64,000 nt of DNA from Rhynchopus euleeides (Eukaryota > Euglenozoa > Diplonemea > Diplonemida > Diplonemidae). Positions 15,505 to 25,256 of this stretch are shown one piece after another; position 1 is the stretch's first letter; the number at the start of each line of letters is the position of its first letter. The position numbers were made by a program, and so were the translations under genes. The notes under the pieces are model-generated. The model saw only the letters and a program-made list of their open reading frames with translations, ran no database searches and was not told the origin of the DNA. The stretch lies in assembly GCA_963210315.1 (NCBI GenBank), contig OY723302.1, forward strand, positions 496,001 to 560,000. The letters are read 5' to 3'.

Positions 15505-17457
15505 ATGACACAGTCGACACTCACCGCTGCTCAGGTTGGTGCATTCACCGCCAGCCTGCAGGGCGATGAGGTGTTCCAGCATATGTGGGTGGACGAGAAG
15601 AAGACGCCGCACACCTGGACGGGTGCCCTCTTCTCCGCCCCTGGCAGGAAGGTGCAGGTGGTGTACGACGTCATGCCGGGCGCTGTATTCGACCTTCCAA
15701 TTACCAACAGGAAGAACAAGACGTGCTGTCTGCGCATCGTGGACGGGTTGGAGAAGGAAGAGTGGCTTGCCTCGCAGGGCCTGGGGCTAGATTTCAAGAA
15801 GCTCCCGCACCGTGGCAAGCGGAAGCGCGAGCCACAGGACGCCAGCGGCGGCGCTACGGGTGACAGCGATGCCGACGGAAGTGCTGCTGCCGACGGCGAC
15901 AGTGATGGCGACAGCGACATGGACGGGGGGAGCTGCAGCTCTGCTGGGAACGACTCTGATTCTGACTCTGACTCTGACTCCGCCTCTGACTCTGACTCGA
16001 ATGCTGACGACACTGATGATGAACCTGAACTGACGGGGGGGAAGCGTCAGGGAGGGGGGTCTTGCTCCGGGAGGGTGGGTGCGAAAAAAAAGAAGGGAGG
16101 GAAAATCACAGAGAAGGAGAGGGAGAAGGGGAAGGGGAAGGGGAAGGGGAAGGGGAAGGGGAAGGAGGGGAAGGGAATCGAGAAGAAGAAATGCGATGAG
16201 AAGAAGAAGGGGGCAGATGGGGAGGAGGGTAAGGGGAAGGGAACCGAGAAGCCATCCAAACAAACAAAAGCCAAGCAGGGGGCCAAGCCGGGTTCCGTCA
16301 CTGACACGCTGATGAACACTTACCTCAAAAAAACAAGCTCTGGTGGATGGAAATGTAAGCCCTGCAAACAGATCCTCAAGGGAGATGTCCGCAAGAACCT
16401 TCCTCGCCATTTTGCCAGACAGCACCCCGAAATTTACAGGGAGGTCACGGGCACGCAAGGGGGAAAAACTGCAGAACCAGAGAAGCGGGAGGAGGGTGTC
16501 AACGAAGGTAAGACAGACGATGGTTGCGCATTTGGTTTCTCCACGTACGAGGACACGCTGGCATTTTCCTTTGCAGACCAAAACTTCCCATTTTCGCACA
16601 TGGCCTCAAACTCCCCTTTCCGCAAGGTTTTTGTCAAGGGGGAACTCTTGAAGGGAAAAAATTTCTTCCAGGGAGAGATTGCTGCTCGGGTGGACCATCT
16701 TGCTGAGGTGACACGCGAAGAGATGTACGCGTCTCTTTGCGGGAAAGATGTGTTCCTCATGCTCGATGGTGCAACGGTCATGAAGCGTGGGTTTTTGGGG
16801 TTTGCCATCACCGATGGAACGAGGGCACTTTACCTCCAAAACCAAGAAATCAAGGACAAATGCGACGCAGAATACGTCCTGAAGATTTTAAAAAAATGCA
16901 TAGAGGACCTCGCAGCACACGACATCCGTGTGTTCAGCGTCGTTGCTGACAACGCATCCACGATGCAAAAAGCACTCGCAAAGATCCACGACCTCGAACT
17001 CGACATCCAGGAAACTTGCCCAGGGGAAAATTTTGAATGCATGGAAGACATGGACCCAACCTGCCAAGAGGACAACCCAGAGAATGAAGCCATGGTAAAC
17101 GAAGCTCTCCAGGAGGCCACCCACTCCCTGAGTGCACAGGGCATCCTGTCCTACAGGTGCTCCGTTCACAGCCTGCAACTCGTCATGGGGGATCTTGTTG
17201 AAAAGATCCCCCGGCTCAAGGAATGGCGTGAAAAAGTCCTGGACATGGTCAAGCGGTACAGCACCAAAAAAAATGACGAGCACAAGGTGCTGATGGCAAA
17301 CCAGACCGGGCCAAAAAAGAAAGGGGTTGTCCGTCCTACGTCTGTCCGCTGGAACAGTCTGTATGACTGTGCCATGCGCCTCATGTCCCTGAAAGAGTGC
17401 ATGCTCGCAGCCGACAGAAACGACGCGGTCTTTTGGTACGACACAGATTTTTTTTGA
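15505..17457 (+). CDS. hAT-family transposase, N-terminal and central part
   Basis: The protein (650 residues to the stop) starts at ATG 15505. Residues 1-100 form an unrecognised domain and 120-170 are Asp/Ser repeats. Residues 190-250 are Lys/Gly/Glu repeats encoded by a GGGGAA microsatellite. A BED-type zinc finger follows at 281-310 (C284, C287, H302, H307). The transposase core comes next: LMLDGATVMKRGFLGFAITD holds the first acidic residue, VFSVVADNASTMQKAL the second (DUF659-like), and YRCSVHSLQLVMGDL the CxxH motif of hAT enzymes. hAT transposases cut and paste DNA with terminal inverted repeats and 8-bp target duplications. I could not locate the ends. The frame stops at TGA 17455-17457 after a T8 run, and the remaining domain continues in another frame, so this copy is split. 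Confidence 0.85.
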   Translation: MTQSTLTAAQVGAFTASLQGDEVFQHMWVDEKKTPHTWTGALFSAPGRKVQVVYDVMPGAVFDLPITNRKNKTCCLRIVDGLEKEEWLASQGLGLDFKKLPHRGKRKREPQDASGGATGDSDADGSAAADGDSDGDSDMDGGSCSSAGNDSDSDSDSDSASDSDSNADDTDDEPELTGGKRQGGGSCSGRVGAKKKKGGKITEKEREKGKGKGKGKGKGKEGKGIEKKKCDEKKKGADGEEGKGKGTEKPSKQTKAKQGAKPGSVTDTLMNTYLKKTSSGGWKCKPCKQILKGDVRKNLPRHFARQHPEIYREVTGTQGGKTAEPEKREEGVNEGKTDDGCAFGFSTYEDTLAFSFADQNFPFSHMASNSPFRKVFVKGELLKGKNFFQGEIAARVDHLAEVTREEMYASLCGKDVFLMLDGATVMKRGFLGFAITDGTRALYLQNQEIKDKCDAEYVLKILKKCIEDLAAHDIRVFSVVADNASTMQKALAKIHDLELDIQETCPGENFECMEDMDPTCQEDNPENEAMVNEALQEATHSLSAQGILSYRCSVHSLQLVMGDLVEKIPRLKEWREKVLDMVKRYSTKKNDEHKVLMANQTGPKKKGVVRPTSVRWNSLYDCAMRLMSLKECMLAADRNDAVFWYDTDFF

Positions 17458-18260
17458 ACATGGCGCGCCCCATTGCCATCACCACAGACCTCCTGCAGGG
17501 AGATGCTTCAAACTTCCGCACCTTCATGGGGCGCCTCAACAGTCTTGTCCCCGTCATCGAAGCAACGATCGAGGAGGAAGGATACGACGGGGAAAATTTG
17601 CGGGATGCCCATGCTTTCATCGACACCATCAAGGTTCGGACGTGTAAAAATTTTTCTTTTGATGCGGTGCAGCTTTTTGACTTTTTGGACCCAGCAAACA
17701 ACCAAAGGATGTGGGAATCTGAAGACCGGCAAGCATCCATCGACTGTCTGATGAACTACCTTGTTCCCTACACGAGAAGTCGGAGCAATGGGGGCATCGA
17801 CGAGATCACGGACGAAGAGCTCGAAGCCTCTTTGAAAAAAGAAGTGGGAGAGTACGTTCTGCGGGGGTTCAGCACGCAGCACACCTTCGAGGATTTCTGG
17901 GGAAACCAAAGTTTTATAGACAAAATGATGAACCTTGCTCTCTTCGCCCGTTCCCTGGGGGCCAGTGCACACTCTGAAGCCACGGTAGAAAGGCACTTCA
18001 AACGCCTGTCTGCGGCGATCAACAAACATCGTGCGTCACTGGGCGGGGCTCGGGCTGACAACAGTGTTTTCCTCGCCATAAACTATAAAGAGTTGCACCC
18101 CGAGCACTTTCCTCGCTTCCACAAGCTGAAGAATGACCGGAAGAGGAGGAGAACAGAGATGGTGTCGCAGAAGACATCGTCCCAATCGCAAGGACAAACC
18201 AGTACTCAGCCCGAATCACAGAGGGCTGGAAGCTTCGACCCCCTTTCTGTTTTTGACTAA
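17449..18260 (+). CDS. hAT-family transposase, C-terminal dimerisation part
   Basis: This frame lies one base back relative to the upstream transposase frame and becomes continuous with it across the T8 run at 17448-17455. If translated alone it could start at ATG 17460. It ends in the hAT C-terminal dimerisation signature: SLGASAHSEATVERHF, then KRLSAAINKHRASL and NSVFLAINYKELH. This matches the family pattern of S-A-x-VER-F, then R-x-x-L, then a late N. A single -1 slip on U8 (slippery sequence type U UUU UUU), or one extra T in the DNA, would produce one protein of about 915 residues. Alternatives are an inactivating indel or a sequencing error at the homopolymer. Confidence 0.8.
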
Positions 18261-19269
18261 GTGCAAGGCGCCATCAGTGTTTTCTGTCCTCACGCCCCCC
18301 CTCCCACTTTACCTTTTCTTCTAATTCCGCCCCCCCCCCCCAGTTTCTCTAATTCCGCTCACTTCACCTTTTCTTCTAATCCCCCCCCATGCTTATTTTC
18401 AAAAATAATGCAACGGATATTCTTACCGATCACCTCCCCCCCCCCATTGCATTTGTTTGAAGAAAGACAGTATGCGTCGGGGGGCAGATCTGCTGGTAAG
18501 TGTGGCGGGGGTCGGGGGGGGGGGGGGGGTGCCGTTCGTCCAACTAAAGTGCCGTGTTCTTCTCTTATAAATTCCATCCCTCGCACTCTCGCCCCATTGT
18601 TTATACGACATAAATATTGTATCCTTCTTGATGTTTTACACCGCCTGGCGAAGATGCCACCTGCAAATGGTGAGTATCTTGGCTCTTGTACACCACAACA
18701 ACACAGTCTACGCAAGCTATGAACCAATTTGGGTCGTCATATTCTCAACCCACACTCTTCCGGGTACATGCATGTAACCCTCTGGGACCCTCTGCCATTC
18801 TTGTAGTTTTTAGTTTTTGACCCTTTGGGGGCTTTGGGCACAGACATTTTGCCAACATCAGAGCGAAGCCACCATTCTTCTTCTGCCATTCTGCGGCTTC
18901 TCTCTGAGGAACGGTAACGTGTATAAAGGACGTGTTCCATGACAGATTTGGACACAAAGTCAAGGCCCCTCTACTGTCTCCATTGTCGTTTTTCTCTTCT
19001 TTTTTTTTGAGTTGGTGCATTCCTCGGAAAGCACCCAGCCCCAAACTGTTTCCCCTTCCCTCATCCCCTGTCCAAAAAAAAGGAAAAAAAAACAGCGACC
19101 GCTCAGAGAAGAACAGGAGAGACAAGTGAGCGGATTGACGAGAGAGATGCAAACGGTGAACGAGCAGCCCCTCCCACCCTCAAACCCCAACGCACCAGTT
19201 GACTTTTCGACAACCCAACCCGTGTCGGGCTGGAACTGCACCAAAACCCACCCCACACACACAGGACCA
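18261..19269. other. Intergenic, C-tract rich, with a possible short first exon
   Basis: C-tracts and CTAATTCCGCC motifs follow the transposase stop. A TATAAATT box lies at about 18565, and ATG at 18654 is followed by a short frame and a consensus-like splice donor G|GTGAGTAT at 18670. I cannot find a convincing second exon, so no gene is called. Confidence 0.3.
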
Positions 19270-19629
19270 CAAGCCCTCAAGACTCTTGAAGCGGCCTGAC
19301 TATTTAGTGTCTTCGTCGCAGCAAGGGGGCGATATATACCACCCTTTTTATTGATTTCACGTGTCAGTGTTTGACTTTTTCGCAACTTCATTTCTTCCTT
19401 TTTCTCCCTCTCCAACCCCACCCGTGACACCACCAGGGTTTAGCTAGCCCTGGTCCGATTATCCCCGGTTCTTCGCTGAAGAGACGCGGCCGGGGGGAGG
19501 GGTACGAAGAGTACGCGTCGAAACCGGTGTCACGTCGTGTTGGGGAATCCTTCGGGAGTGCGATACTGAAGGGGAGGTGCTACTGCCCGTGCAGGGCGAC
19601 ACCGCCTTAAAACTTTATAACCACACACA
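19270..19629 (+). repeat. 360-bp direct repeat, copy 1
   Basis: Begins CAAGCCCTCAAGACTCTTGA and ends ACTTTATAACCACACACA. It is nearly identical (a handful of differences, mostly in T-runs) to 20071-20429. The motif CACACACAGGACCAC lies just before copy 1 and just after copy 2, so the pair may frame an insertion or a tandem duplication of about 800 bp. Confidence 0.9.
19432..19606 (+). ncRNA. Structured RNA candidate, copy 1
   Basis: Helices seen directly: ACCAGGG/CCCTGGT (19432-19438 with 19448-19454). A three-way junction closes by CCGGT/ACCGG (19465-19469 with 19523-19527) and contains hairpin TCTTC-GCT-GAAGA (19470-19482) and helix GACGCG/CGCGTC (19483-19488 with 19514-19519). CCTTC/GAAGG pairs 19549-19553 with 19568-19572. 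A terminal arm is GGTG/CACC (19576-19579 with 19600-19603) enclosing GCCC-GTGCA-GGGC. Nearly every segment is paired. No known family (tRNA, 5S, U snRNAs, SRP, RNase P) is recognised from its conserved sequence. A TATATA box lies upstream at 19331-19336. The orientation is assumed; the complement would fold similarly. Confidence 0.45.
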
Positions 19630-20070
19630 AACCCTCAAAATCCCCCAGGCCTGATGAGCAAACCCCCCTGCCCCATGTTGTGATTTCCTTTCTACCTTGC
19701 ACAAAACATCCCATTTGCCCCTTTTCTTCCTTCGAAAGTGTTGTGACTACCCCCCCTTCCCCACCCCTCGGGAGTGCCACTCCTCTGGTGGTTAAAAGTG
19801 ACCCGCCGTTGTGCCTTCGGCATCTGTTGCGTGTGCCGTCGTATGCTTCCTATGCACTAGTTATAGCTATCCGGGGGCGGTCTGCTGTCGCACCAGTGGG
19901 CTGCCCCACCTCTGCACCCTCGGTTTTTAAGATGTTCACCACAGCGGAGAATGATCCCCTTCTCTGTGGCGATCGAGCCAAGCTGGACGAGGTTCGCCTT
20001 CGGGCGAAGGTCATGTGGGCGGACAAAAGGTGCCTGCTCCTGAGGCTCATCAGCAACCTGTTTCTACCTT

Positions 20071-20429
20071 CAAGCCCTCAAGACTCTTGAAGCGGCCTGA
20101 CTATTTAGTGTCTTCGTCGCAGCAAGGGGGCGATATATACCGCCTTTTTTATTGATTTCACGTGTCAGTGTTTGACTTTTTCGCAACTTCATTTCTTCCT
20201 TTTCTCCCTCTCCAACCCCACCCGTGACACCACCAGGGTTTAGCTAGCCCTGGTCCGATTATCCCCGGTTCTTCGCTGAAGAGACGCGGCCGGGGGGAGG
20301 GGTACGAAGAGTACGCGTCGAAACCGGTGTCACGTCGTGTTGGGGAATCCTTCGGGAGTGCGATACTGAAGGGAAGGTGCTACTGCCCGTGCAGGGCGAC
20401 ACCGCCTTAAAACTTTATAACCACACACA
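20071..20429 (+). repeat. 360-bp direct repeat, copy 2
   Basis: Copy of 19270-19629, offset 800-801 bp. The 441 bases between the copies hold only a short open frame (ATG 19931, MFTTAENDPLLCGDRAK...) of unknown coding status. Confidence 0.9.
20232..20406 (+). ncRNA. Structured RNA candidate, copy 2
   Basis: All helices of the 19432-19606 candidate are retained here at +800. The few differences between copies fall outside the stems, except GGGGAGG to GGGAAGG next to the CCTTC/GAAGG stem, which keeps the pairing. A duplicated RNA gene or a repeat with a structured core would both fit. Confidence 0.45.
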
Positions 20430-20469
20430 GGACCACCAGGCATCATAGAAGAACAACGGCGAGACACGG

Positions 20470-20820
20470 CAGGTCCAAAATTTCCGGCGCCTGCGGCGGG
20501 CTGTCTGCCCCCCCCCCCCCACCGCGCCGTCTGTAATTCTGCTGACAAGGGCGCGCGGAAAGTCTCCAAAGGTTCCCGAAAGAGGCACTTTTTGGCCGGA
20601 AAAGTCGATTTTCGGTACACCTCAACAAAAAAGGCCCAAAAATTTCCGGCGCCTGCGGCGGCCCCCCCCCCCCCCGCACGCGCACGTAAAGTGCGCGGCC
20701 CGGTACGTGTTCTCCCGGAAAAAGTCGATTTTCGGTACACCTTAACAAAAAAAGGCCCAAAAAAATTTTCGCCTCCGGCGGGGTTGGGGGGCAGAGCCCC
20801 CCAAACCCCCGGCGCCGGGG
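20470..20820. repeat. Degenerate tandem repeat with CGGCGCCTGCGGCGG blocks
   Basis: Two to three units of about 120-160 bp carry AAAGTCGATTTTCGGTACAC, CAACAAAAAAGGCCCAAAAA and TTTCCGGCGCCTGCGGCGG, followed by C- or G-homopolymers. The last unit ends in a GGGGGGCAGAGCCCCCC hairpin, a relative of the GC-rich hairpin repeats. Confidence 0.7.
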
Positions 20821-21050
20821 CGGCGCCTACTCGGCTTCGCCTCTCTTCGCGAAGTCTCGGTAATCCGACGACTTTGCGAAATCGAGGCTCATCCGAGATA
20901 TTTTTCGAAAATCGTATTCTATTTTCAATTTTGCCCCTAGTAAAATTGGAAAAAAAGTGTCACCAAATTGGACATCTATTTTTTGACTTTTTTGCCTCCG
21001 GAGCCCCTCCGGAGGGGCTCCGGGCGCACTCCGGAGGACTGATAGCCTTG

Positions 21051-21520
21051 CCCAACGACGGGTTTCTGGGTGAAAAATGGGCCCAAAACCCCGTTTTTGG
21101 GCGATTTTTGGCCGAGAATCGCCGTTTTTTCGCGTTTCTGGGGTATTTCTGGTGCAGAAACCAGTCGGAGGCCCAGAAGCGATGACAATTGCGGTATTTC
21201 TGCGCAACATGCCTGGGAAGCGCAAAATTTCGCGTTTTTGGGTGATTTTTTAGGTGTGGACCCGATTTCCCGGGGCTCCCCGGGGTCAAAATGTGGCCAA
21301 ACAGCCCGGCCAGAGGGTCCCACTGCAGGCAATTTCCAGAGGCTCGGGAGGGCCCGCAAAGGTGTCCCCTTGGGAAACAAACCGAACTACGTCCCTCCCG
21401 GGCCCCGCGGGACCCTCTCGGGAGCGTAAAATGCCCCTCGGGCGCTTCGCGCCCGAGGGTCATTTTACGCTCCCTCGAGGGTCCCTTGGGGCCTCCCCGG
21501 GAGGGACGTAAATACTCATT
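21051..21520 (-). repeat. 470-bp inverted repeat, left arm
   Basis: Reverse complement of 21985-22454 with only scattered differences (about 97 per cent identical by eye). It contains an internal hairpin around 21419-21473 (GGGAGCGTAAAATG against CATTTTACGCTCCC). With its partner it encloses 464 bp. Confidence 0.9.
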
Positions 21521-21984
21521 TGGCCCCTTTTCCTTTCATTCGTGGTCGTCTTTCAGGTCACATCTTTTCATTTCTTTTGGAATTTTTGTCTCCGGGAAGT
21601 ACGCGCAATGCATACTGCCACAGCCTGCATCACTGGTGGGATGCGGCAGATGCTCTGCCTCTTGAGCTCTCTGACGAGGCCGAAGAGGCAGAGAACGGCG
21701 CAAGGAAGAAGGACGCAGCAATTACGAGTGATACCACGTATGAACGTATCCTTGCCGTGGCCGAGGAGCAGCGCCACAACAATGCAAAACCATGGGATTT
21801 ACGTCCGTTGACTCTTGATGGTTACACCTTCAAAACGGTGCAGTTTTGCTCTTGTCTGTCTGTCTCCCCTCGTCAGAAACTGTCGACGTATCTGCTCTGC
21901 GAACAGATACATGCCCTCAAGGATAGGGTGGTGTACCGTGCTGCAGAAAAATACTGTTTCCAATTTCCCTCGGGAACAGGGAAC
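21521..21984 (+). pseudogene. Gene fragment inside the inverted repeat
   Basis: One frame is open across the whole spacer and reads like protein: WWDAADALPLELSDEAEEAE, then TTYERILAVAEEQRHNNAKPW and QIHALKDRVVYRAAEKYCF. There is no plausible ATG at its start, and the frame runs into the repeat arms on both sides. I do not recognise the family. It may be the internal remnant of a gene into which the inverted repeat was inserted, or an exon captured by a foldback element. The zinc-finger fragment at 24742-25256 lies just beyond the repeats in the same direction and could be another part of the same broken gene (inference). Confidence 0.4.
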
Positions 21985-22900
21985 AATGAGTATTTACGTC
22001 CCTCCCGGGGAGGCCCCAAGGGACCCTCGAGGGAGCGTAAAATGACCCGAGGGCGCGAAGCGCCCGAGGGGCATTTTACGCTCCCGAGAGGGTCCCGCGG
22101 GGCCCGGGAGGGACGTAGTTCGGTTTGTTTCCCAAGGGGACACCTTTGCGGGCCCTCCCGAGCCTCTGGAAAATGCCTGCAGTGGGACCCTCTGCCCGGG
22201 CTTTTTGGCCACATTTTGACCCCGGGGAGCCCCGGGAAATCGGGTCCACACCTAAAAAATCACCCAAAAACGCAAAATTTTGCGCTTCCCAGGCATGTTG
22301 AGCAGAAATACCGCAATTGTCATCGCTTCTGGGCCTCCGACTGGTTTCTGCACCAGAAATACCCCAGAAACGCGAAAAAACGGCGATTCTCGGCCAAAAA
22401 TCGCCCAAAAACGGGGCTTTGGGCCCATTTTTCACCCAGAAACCCGTTGTTGGGCCTCTGTGAAAAATCGAAAATTTTGGCATTTTTTCGCGATTTTCGT
22501 ATTGTCCTCGCCCAGCCAAAATCCGGTTTTTTGCTGAAAAATGCAGGGAAATGCAACGAATCAACGAATTAAGCCGTTTTAACCCCTTTCGTGGACTTTT
22601 TGGTCCCAGAAGGGGTTATGGTGTGTGTATAGGGGTCCTGGGCCCTTAGCGATTTTTGGCCATTTTCAGCGTGTCAGCCCCGGGGAGTGTAAAGTAGCCG
22701 CGGGGAGTGTAAAGTAACTCCCGGGGAGTGTAAAGTAGAGCCGCAGGGAGTGTAAAGTGAGCTGGAGGGAGTGTAAAGTGACCCGCGGGGAGTGTAAAGT
22801 ACTTTACACTCCCCGCCCTGCACTTTACACTCCCTGCCCTACCAGACCCCAGGGAGGTAAAGTGAGCTGGAGGGAGGGTCGCAATGTGTCCCCGCGGGAT
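21985..22900 (+). repeat. 913-bp tandem unit 1 (includes right arm of the 470-bp inverted repeat)
   Basis: The unit begins GAGTATTTACGTCCCTCCCG and carries the GCGTAAAATGACCCGAGGGC hairpin. It continues with A/T-run blocks, AAGCCGTTTTAACCCCTTTC, and an array of GGGAGTGTAAAGT motifs, and ends CCCCGCGGGAT. Unit 1 is 914 bp. Confidence 0.9.
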
Positions 22901-23813
22901 TGAGTATTTACGTCCCTCCCGGGGAGGCCCCAAGGGACCCTCGAGGGAGCGTAAAATGACCCGAGGGCGCGAAGCGCCCGAGGGGCATTTTACGCTCCCG
23001 AGAGGGTCCCGCGGGGCCCGGGAGGGACGTAGTTCGGTTTGTTTCCCAAGGGGACACCTTTGCGGGCCCTCCCGAGCCTCTGGAAAATGCCTGCAGTGGG
23101 ACCCTCTGCCCGGGCTTTTTGGCCACATTTTGACCCCGGGGAGCCCCGGGAAATCGTGTCCACACCTAAAAAATCACCCAAAAACGCGAAATTTTGCGCT
23201 TCCCAGGCATGTTGAGCAGAAATACCGCAATTGTCATCGCTTCTGGGTCTCCGACTGGTTTCTGCACCAGAAATACCCCAGAAACGCGAAAAAACGGCGA
23301 TTCTCGGCCAAAAATCGCCCAAAAACGGGGTTTTGGGCCCATTTTTCACCCAGAAACCCGTTGTTGGGCCTCTGTGAAAAATCGAATTTTTGGCATTTTT
23401 TCGCGATTTTCGCATTGTCCTCGCCCAGCCAAAATCCGATTTTTTGCTGAAAAATGCAGGGAAATGCAACGAATCAACGAATTAAGCCGTTTTAACCCCT
23501 TTCGTGCACTTTTTGGTCCCAGAAGGGGTTATGGTGTGTGTATAGGGGTCCTGGGCCCTTAGCGATTTTTGGCCATTTTCAGCGTGTCAGCCCCGGGGAG
23601 TGTAAAGTAGCCGCAGGGAGTGTAAAGTAACTCCCGGGGAGTGTAAAGTTGACCCGCAGGGAGTGTAAAGTGAGCTGGAGGGAGTGTAAAGTGACCCGCG
23701 GGGAGTGTAAAGTACTTTACACTCCCCGCCCTGCACTTTACACTCCCTGCCCTACCAGACCCCAGGGAGGTAAAGTGAGCTGGAGGGAGGGTCGCAATGT
23801 GTCCCCGCGGGAT
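22901..23813 (+). repeat. 913-bp tandem unit 2
   Basis: Nearly identical to units 1 and 3. Units 2 and 3 share changes (for example GGGTCTCCGACTGG) that unit 1 lacks, so they are the youngest pair. Confidence 0.9.
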
Positions 23814-24725
23814 TGAGTATTTACGTCCCTCCCGGGGAGGCCCCAAGGGACCCTCGAGGGAGCGTAAAATGACCCGAGGGCGCGAAGCGCCCGAGGGGCA
23901 TTTTACGCTCCCGAGAGGGTCCCGCGGGGCCCGGGAGGGACGTAGTTCGGTTTGTTTCCCAAGGGGACACCTTTGCGGGCCCTCCCGAGCCTCTGGAAAA
24001 TGCCTGCAGTGGGACCCTCTGCCCGGGCTTTTTGGCCACATTTTGACCCCGGGGAGCCCCGGGAAATCGTGTCCACACCTAAAAAATCACCCAAAAACGC
24101 GAAATTTTGCGCTTCCCAGGCATGTTGAGCAGAAATACCGCAATTGTCATCGCTTCTGGGTCTCCGACTGGTTTCTGCACCAGAAATACCCCAGAAACGC
24201 GAAAAAACGGCGATTCTCGGCCAAAAATCGCCCAAAAACGGGGTTTTGGGCCCATTTTTCACCCAGAAACCCGTTGTTGGGCCTCTGTGAAAAATCGAAT
24301 TTTTGGCATTTTTTCGCGATTTTCGCATTGTCCTCGCCCAGCCAAAATCCGATTTTTTGCTGAAAAATGCAGGGAAATGCAACGAATCAACGAATTAAGC
24401 CGTTTTAACCCCTTTCGTGCACTTTTTGGTCCCAGAAGGGGTTATGGTGTGTGTATAGGGGTCCTGGGCCCTTAGCGATTTTTGGCCATTTTCAGCGTGT
24501 CAGCCCCGGGGAGTGTAAAGTAGCCGCAGGGAGTGTAAAGTAACTCCCGGGGAGTGTAAAGTTGACCCGCAGGGAGTGTAAAGTGAGCTGGAGGGAGTGT
24601 AAAGTGACCCGCGGGGAGTGTAAAGTACTTTACACTCCCCGCCCTGCACTTTACACTCCCTGCCCTCCCAGACCCCAGGGAGGTAAAGTGAGCTGGAGGG
24701 AGGGTCGCAATGTGTCCCCGCGGGA
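23814..24725 (+). repeat. 913-bp tandem unit 3
   Basis: The third unit ends at CCGCGGGAT and then leaves the repeat. Its GTGTAAAGT block (about 24500-24650) has six direct copies of GGGAGTGTAAAGT followed by two inverted copies, AC TTTACACTCCC, making a palindrome AGTGTAAAGTACTTTACACT. Confidence 0.9.
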
Positions 24726-24741
24726 TACAAAAGGGTTTGTG

Positions 24742-25256
24742 TGTGCGGTGTGTCTTGGCATCGAGAGGATTTTCTCCCTTTTGTCCCCGACCCCACCTAC
24801 AAGGCCCAGTTGATTGCTGCTGCAGAGCGGGAGTGGGAAGAGCTTGGTGAACCCGGCTCTGGCTCTCCTGATGAGACAGCTGCCAACAGCACAGAGGAGG
24901 TCAAGGAGGAAGGGGAGGAAGAGGATGAAGAGGATGATGAAGGGGATGAAGGGGAGGAGGGGGAGGAGGAGGAGGAGGGAGTGAAGTGTGATTTTTGCTG
25001 CAGCGTTGTCTCTCTTGGGTCACTTGCATCGCACATCGATGCGGCCCACCGGAAAAGGGTGGCGTGCATCTGCATGATGATATGCCCCGTACCCCGGTGT
25101 GATAAAAAATTGAAAACCGGGGGGCTGAGCCAGCATATTGAGGCGAAGCACCCCCGTATTTTTGCCCAGCCACTGCGTTGCAAGTTGTGCTGGACTACCT
25201 CCTCATCCGAGGAGGAGTGGCACAACCACAATGCGAATCACTTGAGAGAGTTGTAG
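24742..25256 (+). pseudogene. C2H2 zinc-finger protein, 5'-truncated
   Basis: The open frame to TAG 25254-25256 lacks an N-terminal ATG; it begins at the edge of the tandem repeats, so the 5' part is missing or displaced. After a short helix (YKAQLIAAAEREWEELGE) comes a long Glu/Asp tract and then three C2H2-like fingers: CDFCCSVVSLGSLASHIDAAH, a middle finger CPVPRCDKKLKTGGLSQHIE with AKH, and CKLCWTTSSSEEEWHNHNANH. C2H2 fingers usually bind nucleic acid. The three fingers are close together without the classical TGEKP linker. It could still be expressed if an upstream exon is spliced to it. Confidence 0.55.

Noticed and set aside
15787..16599. Minus-strand 270-residue frame opposite the hAT gene
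   Set aside because: Antisense of the Asp/Ser and Lys/Gly repeats; the plus strand encodes recognisable transposase domains.
19465..19527. Hammerhead ribozyme (CTGAAGA, six-pair stem II, GAAA and a matching stem III are present)
   Set aside because: The position of stem I holds only CTTCG, leaving at most one base pair, and the same bases form a better simple hairpin TCTTC-GCT-GAAGA within a three-way junction.
19270..20429. LTR retrotransposon with 360-bp LTRs
   Set aside because: The copies do not start TG or end CA, only 441 bp lie between them, and no primer-binding site or polyprotein is present.
21985..24363. Repeated 160-190-residue frames in the 913-bp units
   Set aside because: They recur because the units are tandem copies; the sequence is palindromic and low complexity, with equally long frames on both strands.
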